Assembly: GCA_024276275.1 (NCBI GenBank)
Contig: JAJRXM010000006.1
Coordinates: forward strand, 57,478-121,477
DNA: 64,000 bases
Origin: Candidatus Zixiibacteriota bacterium
Lineage (GTDB): Bacteria > Zixibacteria > MSB-5A5 > GN15 > FEB-12
Direction: 5' to 3'
Under the pieces are notes generated by a model. It had not been told where the DNA came from. It ran no database searches and saw only the letters and a program-made list of their open reading frames with translations. Of the stretch, positions 63,525 through 64,000 are shown in pieces. Positions within the stretch are counted from its first letter, which is position 1, and each line of letters opens with the position of its first letter. The position numbers and the translations under genes were made by a program.

Positions 63525-63893
63525 TTAGGTTATTTTTTCTAATTTTCTTTCTAAAACAATTGAAACTTTTGTGCCACCATTTTCAGCTTCACTAAAGCTT
63601 GCCGATGTAGAGTAATGTCTTATTAAATCTACTCCACGACCGTTTGCAGCATATAGTTCAGACGGTTTTTTTGTCTGAATTTGCTGTAAGCCTAATTCAC
63701 CTTCATCAATAATGTCGGCAGTTAGCTGATTTGGCTTAATAACGACGTGTAAATATATATTTTTGGTAGGATTCAGCTGATTTCCATGCAGAAGAGCATT
63801 AGTAAACGCTTCTGATATTACGAGCATGAACCCATATCTTTCAGGATTCAAAATCATATTTTCAGTTAACACAGATGCTAAGTCGCTTAACAT
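63525..63893 (-). CDS. RsbW/SpoIIAB-like HATPase, N-terminus cut by in-frame TAA
   Basis: 122 residues from the ATG at 63893. N-box in SEAFTNALLHGN, DEGELGL (G1) and GRGVDLIRHYS (G2) are present. In frame upstream, 15 codons from ATG 63944 (SYSFIYPSVLDSE) encode the usual first strand of this family, then TAA (63897-63899), AAA, ATG. Either translation restarts at 63893 or the gene is interrupted. It probably phosphorylates the STAS partner or binds a sigma factor or other target. Confidence 0.82.
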   Translation of the reverse strand: MLSDLASVLTENMILNPERYGFMLVISEAFTNALLHGNQLNPTKNIYLHVVIKPNQLTADIIDEGELGLQQIQTKKPSELYAANGRGVDLIRHYSTSASFSEAENGGTKVSIVLERKLEKIT

Positions 63894-63896
63894 TTT

Positions 63897-63944
63897 TTAT
63901 TCTGAATCCAAAACAGATGGATATATAAAGCTGTAAGAAGCCAT
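63897..63944 (-). CDS. N-terminal fragment of the RsbW-like gene, before the in-frame TAA
   Basis: 15 codons, ATG at 63942-63944, in the same frame as the HATPase and ending at TAA 63897-63899. It lies 1 bp after the phosphatase stop. It is most likely the true start of the HATPase gene rather than a separate peptide. Confidence 0.6.
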   Translation of the reverse strand: MASYSFIYPSVLDSE

Positions 63945-63945
63945 A

Positions 63946-64000
63946 TTAAACCGCCTTAACCTGTAAAATTGTGAAATCATCTACCATATCTTCAGCACAA
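63946..64000 (-). CDS. C-terminus of a PP2C/SpoIIE-type phosphatase, cut by the window edge
   Basis: The last 17 codons of a minus-strand frame end at TAA 63946-63948: AEDMVDDFTILQVKAV, typical of SpoIIE-type phosphatase C-termini. Its position upstream of HATPase and STAS genes completes a partner-switching module. The remainder is outside the window. Confidence 0.65.
   Translation of the reverse strand, partial: CAEDMVDDFTILQVKAV

Noticed and set aside
1..64000. CRISPR arrays, insertion sequences, prophage genes
   Set aside because: No regularly spaced repeats, transposase or phage structural genes were seen in the window.

Overview
The window is a 64 kb, AT-rich, gene-dense stretch from a motile, diderm, free-living bacterium. 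P- and L-ring genes show an outer membrane. Secreted proteins carry FlgD-like C-terminal sorting domains, FG-GAP propellers and a dockerin-like pair of GNING/DISDL repeats. These traits, and the gene mix, suggest the FCB/Zixibacteria neighbourhood, but that placement is inference only. Nearly all genes lie on the minus strand; the one well-supported plus-strand gene is at 42858..43622.

Region 1 (1-12 kb) is mixed accessory and housekeeping: a truncated PAS-domain gene, a secreted subtilase, a polar amino acid ABC permease/ATPase pair, an AsmA-like protein, a UPF0173 metal-dependent hydrolase, an orphan D12-class adenine methylase, an OmpH-like periplasmic protein, and a secreted FG-GAP protein flanked by two direct copies of a 144-bp repeat. 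Region 2 (12-21 kb) is a translation/cell-division operon in the order thrS-infC-rpmI-rplT-pheS-pheT-(coiled coil)-zapA-rny, with tRNA-Val(GAC) upstream; infC appears to start at an ATA codon.

Region 3 (21-50 kb) is flagellar. The flgB-flgC-(unknown)-fliE-fliF-fliG-fliH-fliI-fliJ run is preceded by a near-perfect sigma-54 promoter. The flgF-flgG-flgA-flgH-flgI-flgJ-flgN-flgK-csrA-flgL-fliW run has a second sigma-54 promoter, and is followed by two TPR-glycosyltransferases, fliC, fliD, fliS, a FlgN-like chaperone, flgM and an HDOD gene. The long flagellin leader can form two hairpins that present GGA in their loops, and its Shine-Dalgarno also contains GGA. With csrA and fliW in the same cluster, this points to CsrA/FliW control of flagellin translation. 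flgJ is split by a -1 frameshift exactly at an A AAA AAG heptamer.

Region 4 (50-64 kb) holds motor, regulation and chemotaxis genes: motA-motB, an NtrC-type activator and its PAS kinase (the likely sigma-54 flagellar switch), cheB, cheA, a CheZ-like phosphatase, two cheY genes, cheR, a degenerate receiver, another receiver, a HEAT-repeat protein, and a STAS/HATPase/PP2C partner-switching module that runs off the window end. cheA and the HATPase gene are each interrupted by an in-frame TAA, and cheR by a -1 frameshift. With flgJ that makes four lesions in motility/signalling genes and none seen in the housekeeping half. They could be sequence errors, decay or recoding; the sequence alone cannot decide.
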